Shown piece by piece: positions 16,375 to 24,532 of a stretch of 64,000 bases of DNA. Origin of the DNA: Pseudomonas monsensis. Lineage in GTDB: Bacteria > Pseudomonadota > Gammaproteobacteria > Pseudomonadales > Pseudomonadaceae. How positions within the stretch are numbered: the stretch's first letter is position 1; each line of letters begins with the position of its first letter. The stretch lies in the NCBI RefSeq assembly GCF_014268495.2, contig NZ_CP077087.1, positions 3,103,501-3,167,500 on the forward strand, read 5' to 3'. A program made the position numbers and the translations under genes. The notes beneath the pieces are model-generated. The model was not told the origin of the DNA and did no database searches. It was given only the letters and a program-made list of their open reading frames with translations.

Positions 16375-18198
16375 ATGACTGAAGCTTTCGATTCCGGCGC
16401 CTTTCTGTCGACGGTCAGTGGGCGTCCGGGCGTGTATCGCATGTTCGACAGCGACGCGCGCCTGCTCTATGTCGGCAAGGCGAAAAACCTCAAGAAGCGC
16501 CTGGCCAGCTACTTTCGCAAGACCGGCCTGGCACCGAAAACTGCGGCGCTGGTCGGGCGCATCGCTCAAGTCGAAACGACCATCACGGCCAACGAAACCG
16601 AGGCGTTGCTGCTTGAGCAGACGCTGATCAAGGAATGGCGGCCGCCTTACAACATCCTGCTGCGCGACGATAAGTCTTACCCCTATGTGTTTTTGTCCGA
16701 TGGACAGTTCCCGCGGCTGAGCATCCACCGAGGCGCGAAAAAGGCCAAGGGCAAGTATTTCGGTCCGTATCCGAGTGCCGGTGCCATCCGTGAAAGTCTC
16801 AGCTTGTTGCAAAAGACTTTTTTCGTCCGTCAATGCGAAGACAGCTACTACAAGAACCGTACCCGGCCGTGCCTGCAGTATCAGATCAAACGGTGCAAGG
16901 CGCCTTGCGTCGGACTGGTCGAGCCTGAGATCTACGCCGAAGATGTGCGTCACTCGGTGATGTTCCTTGAGGGGCGCAGTCATGCCTTGACCAATGAACT
17001 GTCCACGGCGATGGAAGAGGCGGCGATCAATCTCGAGTTCGAGCGCGCCGCCGAGTTGCGTGATCAGATCGCGCTGTTGCGTCGGGTTCAGGATCAACAA
17101 AGCATGGAGGGGGGCACCGGGGATATCGACGTCATCGCCGCATTCGTCAACCCGGGTGGCGCCTGTGTGCACCTGATCAGTGTTCGTGGCGGGCGTGTAT
17201 TGGGCAGCAAGAATTTCTTCCCTCAGGTCGGGATCGAAGAAGACGTTTCCGAAGTCATGGCGGCGTTCCTGGGGCAGTATTTCATCAGCAGTCCCGAACG
17301 CGACTTGCCCAGCGAACTGATCGTCAACGTCGTGCACGAAGACTTTCCGACATTGATCGAAGCCATTCATGAGTTGCGTGGCCGGGAGTTGGCCATCAGT
17401 CATCGGGTTCGCGGTACGCGAGCGCGTTGGCAGCAACTGGCCGTCACCAATGCCGAGCAGGCGCTGGGTGCGCGACTGGCCAATCGTCAGCACACTGCCG
17501 CGCGCTTCGAAGCCCTGGCTGAAGTGTTGAATCTGGATGAGCCGCCGCAGCGGCTGGAATGCTATGACATCAGCCATTCCAGCGGTGAGGCGACGGTCGC
17601 TTCTTGCGTGGTCTTCGGCCCGGAAGGCGCGATCAAGTCGGATTACCGCCGCTACAACATCGAAGGTGTCACGGCGGGGGACGACTATGCCGCCATGCAC
17701 CAGGCACTGACGCGCCGGTTCAGCAAGCTGAAGGAAGGCGAGGGTAAGTTGCCGGACATCCTGTTGGTGGACGGTGGCAAGGGGCAGCTGTCGATGGCCC
17801 GCGATGTGCTCAACGAACTGGCAGTGCCGGATCTCATCCTTCTCGGGGTCGCCAAGGGCGCCACGCGCAAGGCTGGTTTCGAAACGTTGTATCTGAATGA
17901 TGCAGCGCACGAGTTCACGTTGCGTGGTGACTCGCCAGCGCTGCACCTGATCCAGCAGATTCGCGACGAAGCCCACCGTTTCGCGATTACCGGCCACCGT
18001 GCACGTCGTGGCAAAACCCGCCGAACGTCAACGCTGGAAGGCGTTGCGGGCGTCGGGCCAACCCGTCGTCGCGACTTGTTGAAACATTTTGGTGGATTGC
18101 AGGAGCTGTCTCGTGCAAGCATCGAAGAGATCGCCAAAGCCCCGGGGATCAGTAAAAAGCTCGCAGAGTCGATTTATGCAAACCTGCATAGCGAGTAG
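16375..18198 (+). CDS. uvrC: excinuclease ABC subunit C
   Basis: A 607-residue nucleotide-excision-repair nuclease. The GIY-YIG domain is near residues 15-95 (GVYRMFDSDARLLYVGKAKN). A UVR motif follows near 205-240, then the RNase H-like nuclease domain with LECYDISHSSGE and LLVDGGKGQL, and C-terminal tandem helix-hairpin-helix motifs (LEGVAGVGPTRRRDLLKHF). The ATG at 16375 starts 2 bp after the gacA stop; a longer frame overlaps gacA and is rejected. Confidence 0.97.
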   Translation: MTEAFDSGAFLSTVSGRPGVYRMFDSDARLLYVGKAKNLKKRLASYFRKTGLAPKTAALVGRIAQVETTITANETEALLLEQTLIKEWRPPYNILLRDDKSYPYVFLSDGQFPRLSIHRGAKKAKGKYFGPYPSAGAIRESLSLLQKTFFVRQCEDSYYKNRTRPCLQYQIKRCKAPCVGLVEPEIYAEDVRHSVMFLEGRSHALTNELSTAMEEAAINLEFERAAELRDQIALLRRVQDQQSMEGGTGDIDVIAAFVNPGGACVHLISVRGGRVLGSKNFFPQVGIEEDVSEVMAAFLGQYFISSPERDLPSELIVNVVHEDFPTLIEAIHELRGRELAISHRVRGTRARWQQLAVTNAEQALGARLANRQHTAARFEALAEVLNLDEPPQRLECYDISHSSGEATVASCVVFGPEGAIKSDYRRYNIEGVTAGDDYAAMHQALTRRFSKLKEGEGKLPDILLVDGGKGQLSMARDVLNELAVPDLILLGVAKGATRKAGFETLYLNDAAHEFTLRGDSPALHLIQQIRDEAHRFAITGHRARRGKTRRTSTLEGVAGVGPTRRRDLLKHFGGLQELSRASIEEIAKAPGISKKLAESIYANLHSE

Positions 18199-18230
18199 AA
18201 TGCCCCCTCACCTCGTAGCCAGTTGTGCCG

Positions 18231-18791
18231 ATGAATATCCCTAATCTGATTACCGTTCTACGCGTCCTGCTCATCCCGATCTTCATATTGCTGTTCTATT
18301 TGCCTTACCAGTGGAGCTATATGGCCTCCGCTTCGGTGTTCGCCTTTGCCGCTGCAACGGATTGGCTGGATGGTTACCTGGCTCGTCGACTGGAACAAAG
18401 CACGCCGTTTGGCGCGTTCCTGGATCCGGTGGCCGACAAGCTCATGGTTGCCGTGGCGCTGGTGTTGTTAGTGCAAGAACACGGTAACTTCTGGCTTACA
18501 CTGCCGGCTGCCGTCATCATCGGTCGCGAAATCGTCGTTTCGGCATTGCGCGAATGGATGGCGGAACTCGGCGCTCGCGCCCATGTTGCAGTCTCCAATC
18601 TCGGTAAATGGAAAACCGCAGCGCAGATGCTTGCGCTGGTCATCCTGCTGGCCAACCCTAAGGACTTCAGCTTCTGGGTTGTTCTGGGTTACGCCTTGCT
18701 GATGGTATCGGCGGGCCTGACGTTGTGGTCGATGGTTCAATACCTTCGCGCCGCCTGGCCGCATCTGAAGACCGACGTCGAAAAGAAATAA
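18231..18791 (+). CDS. pgsA: CDP-diacylglycerol--glycerol-3-phosphate 3-phosphatidyltransferase
   Basis: A 186-residue inner-membrane enzyme that makes phosphatidylglycerol phosphate. The CDP-alcohol phosphotransferase motif DG-x2-AR-x8-G-x3-D-x3-D is present as DWLDGYLARRLEQSTPFGAF followed by LDPVADKL. About four hydrophobic segments are visible. It begins with ATG at 18231 (an in-frame GTG lies two codons upstream) in the conserved uvrC-pgsA order. Confidence 0.95.
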   Translation: MNIPNLITVLRVLLIPIFILLFYLPYQWSYMASASVFAFAAATDWLDGYLARRLEQSTPFGAFLDPVADKLMVAVALVLLVQEHGNFWLTLPAAVIIGREIVVSALREWMAELGARAHVAVSNLGKWKTAAQMLALVILLANPKDFSFWVVLGYALLMVSAGLTLWSMVQYLRAAWPHLKTDVEKK

Positions 18792-18851
18792 AAGTTTTTT
18801 GAATCAAGGGGTTGACGGAGCTTCTTAATTCTATAGAATGCGCATCACCAA

Positions 18852-18927
<76 letters not shown>

Positions 18928-18972
18928 ATTTGTACGTGTTTGTTGTTGTGCTACTGACAGCAAATGCTTTGA

Positions 18973-19046
18973 GGCCGAGTAGCAAAATGGTTATGCAGTG
19001 GATTGCAAATCCACCTACGCCGGTTCGATTCCGACCTCGGCCTCCA
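18973..19046 (+). tRNA. tRNA-Cys (anticodon GCA)
   Basis: A 74-base cloverleaf with acceptor GGCCGAG pairing with CTCGGCC, anticodon loop TTGCAAA, T arm GGTTCGATTCC and encoded CCA. It follows tRNA-Gly by 45 bp. Confidence 0.97.
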
Positions 19047-19054
19047 CTATAAGC

Positions 19055-19090
19055 AAGCTCCGTAGATCCATGATTTACGGAGCTTTTTTA
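19055..19090 (+). terminator. terminator after tRNA-Cys
   Basis: A ten-base stem AAGCTCCGTA with TACGGAGCTT, an 11-base loop and a following T run ends the tRNA-Gly/tRNA-Cys transcript. Confidence 0.85.
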
Positions 19091-19241
19091 TTTGCAGTGC
19101 GCAGCAAGATTTAGTCTTGAAAACGGCCATTGCGAACTTGCTTCACCGGGAAGTGATGTATATATTTCCCGCTCTGCTGCTTGCATGTGCACTCTGTCAG
19201 GATTGCCACTGCGAAGTAGGAGAGAGCAACACCGCGCTACC

Positions 19242-19328
19242 GCCCGAATGGCGAAACTGGTAGACGCATGGGACTTAAAATCCCCCGCTCGTAAGGGCGT
19301 GCCGGTTCGATTCCGGCTTCGGGCACCA
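19242..19328 (+). tRNA. tRNA-Leu (anticodon TAA), prophage integration target
   Basis: An 87-base class II tRNA. The acceptor GCCCGAA pairs with TTCGGGC, the anticodon loop is CTTAAAA, there is a long variable arm, T arm CCGGTTCGATTCCGG and encoded CCA. The gene is intact. The phage integrase gene ends about 80 bp downstream and faces it, so the 3' end of this tRNA is the likely left attachment core. Confidence 0.96.
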
Positions 19329-19330
19329 TC
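19304..19330. other. probable left attachment site (attL core within the tRNA-Leu 3' end)
   Basis: A tyrosine-integrase gene lies directly downstream of an intact tRNA 3' end, the usual attL layout. The exact core cannot be set because no second copy of the tRNA 3' end is found in the window; the right site must lie beyond 64000. Confidence 0.5.
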
Positions 19331-19336
19331 TCTAAT

Positions 19337-19379
19337 CAAGGGTTTGCGGGCGAAAGCTGATGCAAGCCCTTGTTTGTTT
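19337..19379 (+). terminator. hairpin after tRNA-Leu
   Basis: CAAGGGTTTGC (19337-19347) pairs with GCAAGCCCTTG (19362-19372) with one G-T pair. TTTGTTT follows. It probably ends the tRNA-Leu transcript and may also be part of the attachment region. Confidence 0.55.
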
Positions 19380-19380
19380 C

Positions 19381-19411
19381 TGGTCCGCAATTTTGAACTT
19401 GGTCCGCAATT
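19381..19411. repeat. direct repeat at the attachment region (possible integrase arm sites)
   Basis: TGGTCCGCAATT occurs twice, at 19381-19392 and 19400-19411, 19 bp apart, between tRNA-Leu and the integrase stop. Short direct repeats here are typical of arm-type binding sites for a tyrosine integrase. Confidence 0.45.
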
Positions 19412-20442
19412 CACTTGGTGGGAGTAACTTTCTTGCCCATGCGATTGCGTATGTATTGCTCTGTCATCACAACGGTCGTATGCCCAAGTTGATCTCTGGC
19501 CTGCATGATGTCACCGCTGGATTCGGCTTTGTCCGTACCTGCCTTGGCGCGTAAATCCCTCATCTGAAATTCAGATTTCTCCACCCCAGCCGCCTCCCTG
19601 GCCAAGTCAAACCTCCTGCGTAACATCGCCACCGTCATTGGTGTGCCGTCCTCTGTAACGATCAGCCGCGTCGAGCGGACCTTGTGTTCTGACTTTCGGG
19701 ACATGATTCGATCAATCAAAACCTTCAGCTCGCCTGTTATCTCGATCCGACGCTTTGCCTTAGTCTTTCCCTGCAGCACCCAAATCTGCCCGTCGCGCAC
19801 GTCGCGTTCGTCCATCAACCGGGTATCGGTCACTCGCTGACCGGTCAAATAGGCGAGGTCCATTGCGTCTTGCAGGCCCGCGTCCGCCTTGTCGTGCACG
19901 CGCTTGAACAGCGCATCTTCGACATATGTGTCCCGGCCGGTTTCCTTGTTGCCCTTGATGCCCGCGCATGGGTTGGCCAGCGATGTGTAGCCCTTATCCC
20001 GGGCGTAATTCCAGATTGCGCTGAGCAGAGCCTTCTCGCGATTTGCCCGCACCGGCGCGGCCTTGCGCCAAGTGAGGTACTGGCGAACGTGCAATGGCTC
20101 GATCGTTTCCAGCGGTGCGGGTGGATCGTCAAAGAAAGCGATCAGGTTTTTAAGCTCGCGCTTGTTGTCAGCCTGGGTGGCTGTGCCTTTGGTTGGGACG
20201 ATGTCGACCATGTATTTTTCGGCGACGTAACGGAACGTGATGACCTTGGCGACCAGGTCGGTTGCGGTGCGATCACGCTCAAGCTTCGCGTACTCCATGA
20301 TCGCCAAGCCGTAGTCGCTGCCCAGCGGAATTTCTTTGCGGTCCTTGCCGCCGGTGTCGTAGTAATAAAACACCCGGCCGCTGGCTTTCTTGCGCTCCCG
20401 CAGCCTGGCTATTGAGCCTGGTTTGCTTGGTCGTCTTCCCAT
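19411..20442 (-). CDS. int: phage integrase (tyrosine recombinase)
   Basis: A 343-residue tyrosine recombinase that inserts and excises the prophage. An N-terminal region (about 1-65) and a SAM-like core-binding domain (about 70-160) precede the catalytic domain. Catalytic residues seen are Arg203 (TGQRVTDTR), Arg298 (MRDLRAKAG), His321 (QLGHTT) and Tyr330 (TEQYIR). The usual first His of the HxxR box is Arg here, as in many phage integrases. Start at ATG 20442, immediately after the stop of the DUF4224 gene. The gene ends next to tRNA-Leu. Confidence 0.93.
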   Translation of the reverse strand: MGRRPSKPGSIARLRERKKASGRVFYYYDTGGKDRKEIPLGSDYGLAIMEYAKLERDRTATDLVAKVITFRYVAEKYMVDIVPTKGTATQADNKRELKNLIAFFDDPPAPLETIEPLHVRQYLTWRKAAPVRANREKALLSAIWNYARDKGYTSLANPCAGIKGNKETGRDTYVEDALFKRVHDKADAGLQDAMDLAYLTGQRVTDTRLMDERDVRDGQIWVLQGKTKAKRRIEITGELKVLIDRIMSRKSEHKVRSTRLIVTEDGTPMTVAMLRRRFDLAREAAGVEKSEFQMRDLRAKAGTDKAESSGDIMQARDQLGHTTVVMTEQYIRNRMGKKVTPTK

Positions 20443-20443
20443 G

Positions 20444-20650
20444 TCAGCTAGCCTTACGTGATTTCCATACTGGCTTTTCAGATTCAAACGTGCCGACGGC
20501 GGTGACGGCCATCGCGGTGACACTTGGCCAGCCGTTCATTTTAATCGTATGGCGAACGCCATTCTTTTTAAGGTTGAGGATCTGTCCTGCCTTGGTCCGC
20601 GCGCCGGTGAGCTCGCAAACCTCCTCGTGAGATAGAAACTGGATGGTCAT
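20444..20650 (-). CDS. DUF4224 protein, likely recombination directionality or integrase partner
   Basis: A 68-residue protein matching DUF4224 (FLSHEEVCELTGARTKAGQI, then GVRHTIKMNGWPSVT). This family is usually found directly upstream of phage integrases, and its helix-turn-helix-like start suggests DNA binding. ATG at 20650 has GGAG six bases upstream. The stop lies 1 bp before the integrase start. An excisionase-like role is an inference from position. Confidence 0.75.
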   Translation of the reverse strand: MTIQFLSHEEVCELTGARTKAGQILNLKKNGVRHTIKMNGWPSVTAMAVTAVGTFESEKPVWKSRKAS

Positions 20651-20686
20651 GTGATGCTCCATGCCGCGCGTGGCGGCAGAAGGTGG

Positions 20687-21067
20687 TTATTCGGTCTTGG
20701 CGGGGAACCACTGGGTTTCATATTCGAACTGAGGAACCAGTTCGGCGGCTATGTGGGGGATTTCCTGCTGAAGCTGGCGAGCTCCGCAAGGATTGGCGAT
20801 AAAGTCCGTCGCGACCTCCTCGAACCGTTCCTTGAAGATGCTGAGCAAGTGGTCGGCGGCTGCTTCGAATTGATCTTCGCGAAAGTACCTGTCGATCACG
20901 CCGCCGCGACATACCTGCCAAACGATGCGCTTCGGCTGGGCCTCGGCCGCCTTGATCTTCTCTTCGATGATTTTGCGGGCAGCGCGGAGTTGATCGAGCG
21001 ACAGAGTGGCGACAAAGTCGGGTGTGCTGATTTGTTGGGTCGCGGTATCGCAGTTTGCTGAAGGCAT
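20687..21067 (-). CDS. phage protein of unknown function
   Basis: 126 residues, no recognised family. A helical, probably coiled stretch (about 22-42, DQLRAARKIIEEKIKAAEA) precedes a mixed domain (IVWQVCRGGVIDRYFRE). AAGGA lies six bases before the ATG at 21067. It sits between the integrase block and a DNA methyltransferase in the leftward early operon. Confidence 0.7.
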   Translation of the reverse strand: MPSANCDTATQQISTPDFVATLSLDQLRAARKIIEEKIKAAEAQPKRIVWQVCRGGVIDRYFREDQFEAAADHLLSIFKERFEEVATDFIANPCGARQLQQEIPHIAAELVPQFEYETQWFPAKTE

Positions 21068-21117
21068 ACGAAATCCTTGCCTGCCAACGCCGGCAGGCTG
21101 TTGAGTTGGGAGAGGGG

Positions 21118-22233
21118 TTAGGCTGTTGCGGCGTCGCGGAAAACGTCCATCTGCGCGGCACCGTCGAGCCAGGCCGCGTCAATCCGGCGCCGGGCCATTG
21201 CGGCGTACTCGGGATTCAGCTCGCAGATGATCGAACGGCGACCTTCCTGCATCGACACCAGCGAAGTGGTACCGGCGCCGCCGAATGGGTCGAGAACTAC
21301 GCCGCCGCGCGGCGCACCGGCGAGAACACAGGGGCGTATGAGGTCGGGCGGGAAGGTGGCGAAGTGGACGCCCTTGAAGCTGTGTGTGGCCACAGTCCAA
21401 ACGCTCCGCTTGTTTCGCTCCGTCGGCATGATTGCGAGTGCCGAATTCATCGAATCGTTATCCTTGACCCTGCCACGCTGGCGCTCATCAGCATCGCTTC
21501 CATGACCCCAGCCAACGCCGTTGGTCTTCCGCGCTGTCGCCTTCATGTTGCCGTTGCTCTTGGCGCCGCCATTTGCCCGGTCGCTGCCGATCTGCGCCTG
21601 TACATCCTGCGACAGCCTAGCGTGAGTATTTGGCGAACACGGCTCAAGGATCGCTGCTTGGTCGAAGTAGTACTTCTTCGACTTGCTGAGCAAGAACACA
21701 TATTCGTGCGATTTGGTGCAGCGGTCTCGGACGCTTTCCGGCATCGGGTTTGGCTTGTTCCAGATGATGTCCTGTCGCAGGTACCAGCCGTCATCCTGCA
21801 GGGCGAATGCCAAGCGCCAAGGCATACCCATCAAATCCTTCGACTTCATACCCATCTCGCGGCCGCGCACACCGGTACCGGATTTGAAACGCGGATGCTC
21901 GTTGATTTGGCGGGCCGAGGTGACGCTGCGCCCAGACATCTGGCCGTCACCTTGAGGCCTGCCTTGCGCGCCCCAGCTGCCGGCATAACTGTCGCCCATG
22001 TTCACCCAGGCCGTACCGTCGTCGCGGAGTACTCGACGCACTTCGCGGAACACGTCGACCAAGCGGGCGATGAACTCGGCCGGTGTTTGCTCAAGGCCGA
22101 TTTGTCCGTCTACGCCGTAATCGCGCAGGCCGAAGTAGGGCGGGCTGGTAACGCAGGTGTGGACTGACTTATCCGGCAGCGTCCGCATAACGTCGATGCA
22201 GTCGCCGACCAGAATGCGGTGTTGTTCTGTCAT
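21118..22233 (-). CDS. DNA methyltransferase (amino-group type, beta order)
   Basis: A 371-residue site-specific DNA methyltransferase. The catalytic motif SPPY (CVTSPPYFGLRDYG near residue 30) comes before the AdoMet motif DPFGGAGTT (near residue 318), with a target-recognition region between, which is the beta arrangement. The product is N6-methyladenine or N4-methylcytosine; SPPY slightly favours N4-methylcytosine. No restriction partner is nearby, so it probably shields phage DNA. ATG at 22233 overlaps the stop of an 18-codon frame (ATGA); an in-frame GTG lies two codons upstream. Confidence 0.9.
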   Translation of the reverse strand: MTEQHRILVGDCIDVMRTLPDKSVHTCVTSPPYFGLRDYGVDGQIGLEQTPAEFIARLVDVFREVRRVLRDDGTAWVNMGDSYAGSWGAQGRPQGDGQMSGRSVTSARQINEHPRFKSGTGVRGREMGMKSKDLMGMPWRLAFALQDDGWYLRQDIIWNKPNPMPESVRDRCTKSHEYVFLLSKSKKYYFDQAAILEPCSPNTHARLSQDVQAQIGSDRANGGAKSNGNMKATARKTNGVGWGHGSDADERQRGRVKDNDSMNSALAIMPTERNKRSVWTVATHSFKGVHFATFPPDLIRPCVLAGAPRGGVVLDPFGGAGTTSLVSMQEGRRSIICELNPEYAAMARRRIDAAWLDGAAQMDVFRDAATA

Positions 22234-22286
22234 CGCCACGGCCCCCTGTAGATCAGGTAGGCCATGTAGAGCGGGGCGAAGATCAT
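22230..22286 (-). CDS. 18-residue membrane microprotein
   Basis: MIFAPLYMAYLIYRGPWR starts in an ATGA overlap with the stop of the preceding gene and ends in an ATGA overlap with the methyltransferase start. The middle is hydrophobic and could be a short membrane helix. Coupling at both ends argues that it is translated. Confidence 0.55.
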   Translation of the reverse strand: MIFAPLYMAYLIYRGPWR

Positions 22287-22507
22287 AGTAGGTCTGCTCC
22301 TGCTTCGAGTAGGCCGTCGCGGTCCTTGCGCAATGCTTCGTTCTCGGCGATCAGGGCCAGCACCGCCTCCTCTGTGGCGGCCATAGAAAACGCCTCCTCA
22401 GCTGCACACCATGCCGCATAGAACTTATGGCTATCTGCCTTGGAGTGCCGGTCCCAAGCCTGTATAGAAGCCTCGGCCAGTTGTTTCAGTTTTGAATGGT
22501 CGCTCAT
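22283..22507 (-). CDS. small phage protein with C-terminal coiled coil
   Basis: 74 residues from ATG 22507 (MSDHSKLKQLAEASIQAWDR). The end, ALIAENEALRKDRDGLLEAG, resembles the C-terminal coil of Ea22-like phage proteins. It overlaps by four bases the 26-codon frame before it and the 18-codon frame after it. An upstream extension is rejected because it lies within the other small frame. Confidence 0.65.
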   Translation of the reverse strand: MSDHSKLKQLAEASIQAWDRHSKADSHKFYAAWCAAEEAFSMAATEEAVLALIAENEALRKDRDGLLEAGADLL

Positions 22508-22584
22508 CCGATCACCGCCTTTATGGTCAGTACCAATGGAAGCCAGAAGAAGAGGGTGCTGCCGAGTGCGCACTTGGTGATCAT
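22504..22584 (-). CDS. 26-residue membrane microprotein
   Basis: The frame from ATG 22584 encodes a peptide beginning MITKCALGSTLFFWLPLVL, a single membrane segment. Its ATG overlaps the stop of the upstream gene and its TGA overlaps the ATG of the next (ATGA twice). It is too short for ordinary gene finders. Confidence 0.55.
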   Translation of the reverse strand: MITKCALGSTLFFWLPLVLTIKAVIG

Positions 22585-23150
22585 GGCGTCAGCCTCTGGC
22601 CGAGCATCACGTCGGAGACAATTTCCCAGAGCTGGGCCGGTGACCATTGGTACCGGTCGAAGTCCGTGTCCGGCTGTACGCCGTAGGTGCAGGTCGAGTG
22701 GGCGCCGGCCGGGTACTCGCCGCGCTTCGCCATGATCGTGGCGACTCGGCCATCACCACCTGGCTCGGTGCGGTGGTAGTGATATGCCTGGGTGTTGTAG
22801 TCGTTGCCGGCTTCCACGGTGAACACGCCATCCGGTATCAGGTGAGCGCGACCGTCTGGAGTCCACGGCCTACCGCCGCCCGGTGTGCGAGCACCTTCAT
22901 GCAGATACAGCACAAATCCGCCATCGCCACAGCGCTCCAACTCAAAGCAGTGATTGATCTGCTTGCCCACGATCACCCGCGAGGTGAAGTTAAAGCGATG
23001 GTCATGGATTGCCGAGTGCTTGAAGCAAGCGCGGCGCGGCAGCTCTGGATGCCAAACGTGCAGGCGTTGATTGCCTTGCAGTTGAACCTGCACGAACCCG
23101 AGGCCGTGCAGGGTGATCTTGTCGGTCATTACGTCGTCGATGATGCTCAC
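22581..23150 (-). CDS. phage protein, cupin-like
   Basis: 189 residues. A His-rich core (FKHSAIHDHRFNFTSRVIVG, later DYNTQAYHYHR) and alternating strands suggest a cupin-type beta barrel, possibly metal-binding. It shares the HDH core and size with the protein at 23813-24397. I start at GTG 23150, as AAGGA lies 11 bases upstream; ATG 23129 is the alternative but has no ribosome site. Function unknown. Confidence 0.65.
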   Translation of the reverse strand: MSIIDDVMTDKITLHGLGFVQVQLQGNQRLHVWHPELPRRACFKHSAIHDHRFNFTSRVIVGKQINHCFELERCGDGGFVLYLHEGARTPGGGRPWTPDGRAHLIPDGVFTVEAGNDYNTQAYHYHRTEPGGDGRVATIMAKRGEYPAGAHSTCTYGVQPDTDFDRYQWSPAQLWEIVSDVMLGQRLTP

Positions 23151-23260
23151 GGCAACACTCGTCCTTGCCGCTATAGCGGCTGACTTTGAGGGGGGAGGGT
23201 TGATTATTTCTCAGCGAAAATGAACTAAGCTTCTTGTCTGAACTGCACAAGGATTTTGAA

Positions 23261-23770
23261 ATGGATGACTTACTAAGCGAGCTACTTAATGTTGTGGATT
23301 CTGGGCACTACTCAATAGCGCTGTTTACATCGCTAGCGCTACCTGATATCTGCGCAGCAATGGAGTCAGAGGATGGCAAGGCCACTGGCGCAAAATACAA
23401 AACATGGTTTGATAAGTGGGTAGCCCCAAAATATCCGAGCTATCCAAATGAGGGCATATCCTTAAGCGGTCAGACATGCTACGCCTATCGCTGCGGCCTC
23501 CTGCATCAGGGAAAGGCTATGCATAAGGATCTTGGCTATTCGAGAATTTTATTTTTGGGGCCCGGGCCATTGCTATTCCATAACACAGTTATGAATGATG
23601 CTTTAACAATTGATATACCAACTTTTGTTAGGGATATCGCCTCATCAGTCCGCGAGTGGATGAGGTCAGTTGAAGGTTTGGCCCCATTTAAAGAACACTA
23701 CAAATTATTTATGAAACGACATAGGGGCGGGTTGGCGCCATATATAACAGGACTGGATGTTTACTCATGA
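23261..23770 (+). CDS. cargo protein with a HEPN-like RxxxxH motif
   Basis: 169 residues from ATG 23261 with AAGGA seven bases upstream. It is the only rightward gene in this stretch and is clearly richer in AT than its neighbours, so it looks like later-acquired cargo. The mostly helical protein has the motif YRCGLLHQGK, in which Arg77 and His82 fit the R-x4-H signature of HEPN ribonucleases. This suggests an RNase of an anti-phage or abortive system, but the fold cannot be confirmed here. No antitoxin-like partner is adjacent. Confidence 0.65.
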   Translation: MDDLLSELLNVVDSGHYSIALFTSLALPDICAAMESEDGKATGAKYKTWFDKWVAPKYPSYPNEGISLSGQTCYAYRCGLLHQGKAMHKDLGYSRILFLGPGPLLFHNTVMNDALTIDIPTFVRDIASSVREWMRSVEGLAPFKEHYKLFMKRHRGGLAPYITGLDVYS

Positions 23771-23812
23771 TCGCGAACAAATGACTGCGAATAAAAGTCT
23801 ATAAACATCTGG

Positions 23813-24397
23813 TCAATTGTTGGTGCCGGTGTAGGTGCGCCAAGGCACCTTCACGCCGTTTACGAGAAATCCCCAGTCACCGCGCCACTTGCCGGTGATG
23901 AAGAGGGTGATGACGCCGCCGGGGGATACTTGGTCGATGCGGTGGTATTCGCCGTGGTTGAGGCGGGCAGTGTCGCCCGGGCGCCGGTCGAGGTGTTCGG
24001 TAGCCTGGAAGGCAGCATCGAATGACTGGCGCAGCTCGGAGGCTTTCATCAGCAGTTGGTGAAGCACCGGATCATCAGACTGAAGCAGTCGCTGCTCGGT
24101 GTACCAGCCGCGTAGGATGATTGTCCTGGCATTCCACGGGTGATCGTGCAGATCCCGGTCTTCATCCGGCCGCATGATGTGGTGGATGCGGAGCGACCAC
24201 GGGCACCACCACAGCGCCGGCTTATGCGTCTCCCGACTGTATGGGTTGAACAGCCACCAGCGGCCCATGTACATCTCGGTGCCGTCGGCGGACATGATGT
24301 GTTGGTACGGGGTGAGCGCTGCGCGGGCGATGAGCCTGTCGGCGATTGCCGGGCGCGCGAGTACCTTGGCGAGGATTCGCCAGAAGATGTTCAGCAT
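23813..24397 (-). CDS. phage protein with cupin-like His motif
   Basis: 194 residues from ATG 24397 with AGGA upstream. The core RIHHIMRPDEDRDLHDHPW followed by RTIILRGWYTE and later RLNHGEYHRIDQV looks like a metal-binding cupin barrel. A short amphipathic start precedes it. It resembles the neighbour at 22581-23150 in motif, perhaps a distant paralogue. Role unknown. Confidence 0.7.
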   Translation of the reverse strand: MLNIFWRILAKVLARPAIADRLIARAALTPYQHIMSADGTEMYMGRWWLFNPYSRETHKPALWWCPWSLRIHHIMRPDEDRDLHDHPWNARTIILRGWYTEQRLLQSDDPVLHQLLMKASELRQSFDAAFQATEHLDRRPGDTARLNHGEYHRIDQVSPGGVITLFITGKWRGDWGFLVNGVKVPWRTYTGTNN

Positions 24398-24407
24398 GGA
24401 TGGCGTC

Positions 24408-24527
24408 CTATGCCGGGGCATGCCCGGGCGGTGGAGGGCGGGGGAAAGTTTGAAGCCACATGTATTGGTAGAGACCCAACGTGTCTCTCGAAAATGAGGG
24501 CTTCTCCCTATGAAACGCTTTCTTCAC
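24408..24527 (-). CDS. 39-residue phage peptide
   Basis: The frame begins with GTG at 24527 (MKKAFHREKPSF...) and ends with a Pro-rich tail (FPRPPPPGHAPA) just before the next gene. No strong ribosome site is seen, so it may be translated by coupling from the short frame upstream. The sequence looks protein-like but I recognise no family. Confidence 0.4.
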   Translation of the reverse strand: MKKAFHREKPSFSRDTLGLYQYMWLQTFPRPPPPGHAPA

Positions 24528-24532
24528 TGGCT

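Noticed and set aside
16345..17997. Open frame of 550 codons opposite uvrC
   Set aside because: The plus strand encodes a clear UvrC; the minus frame has no domain or ribosome site.
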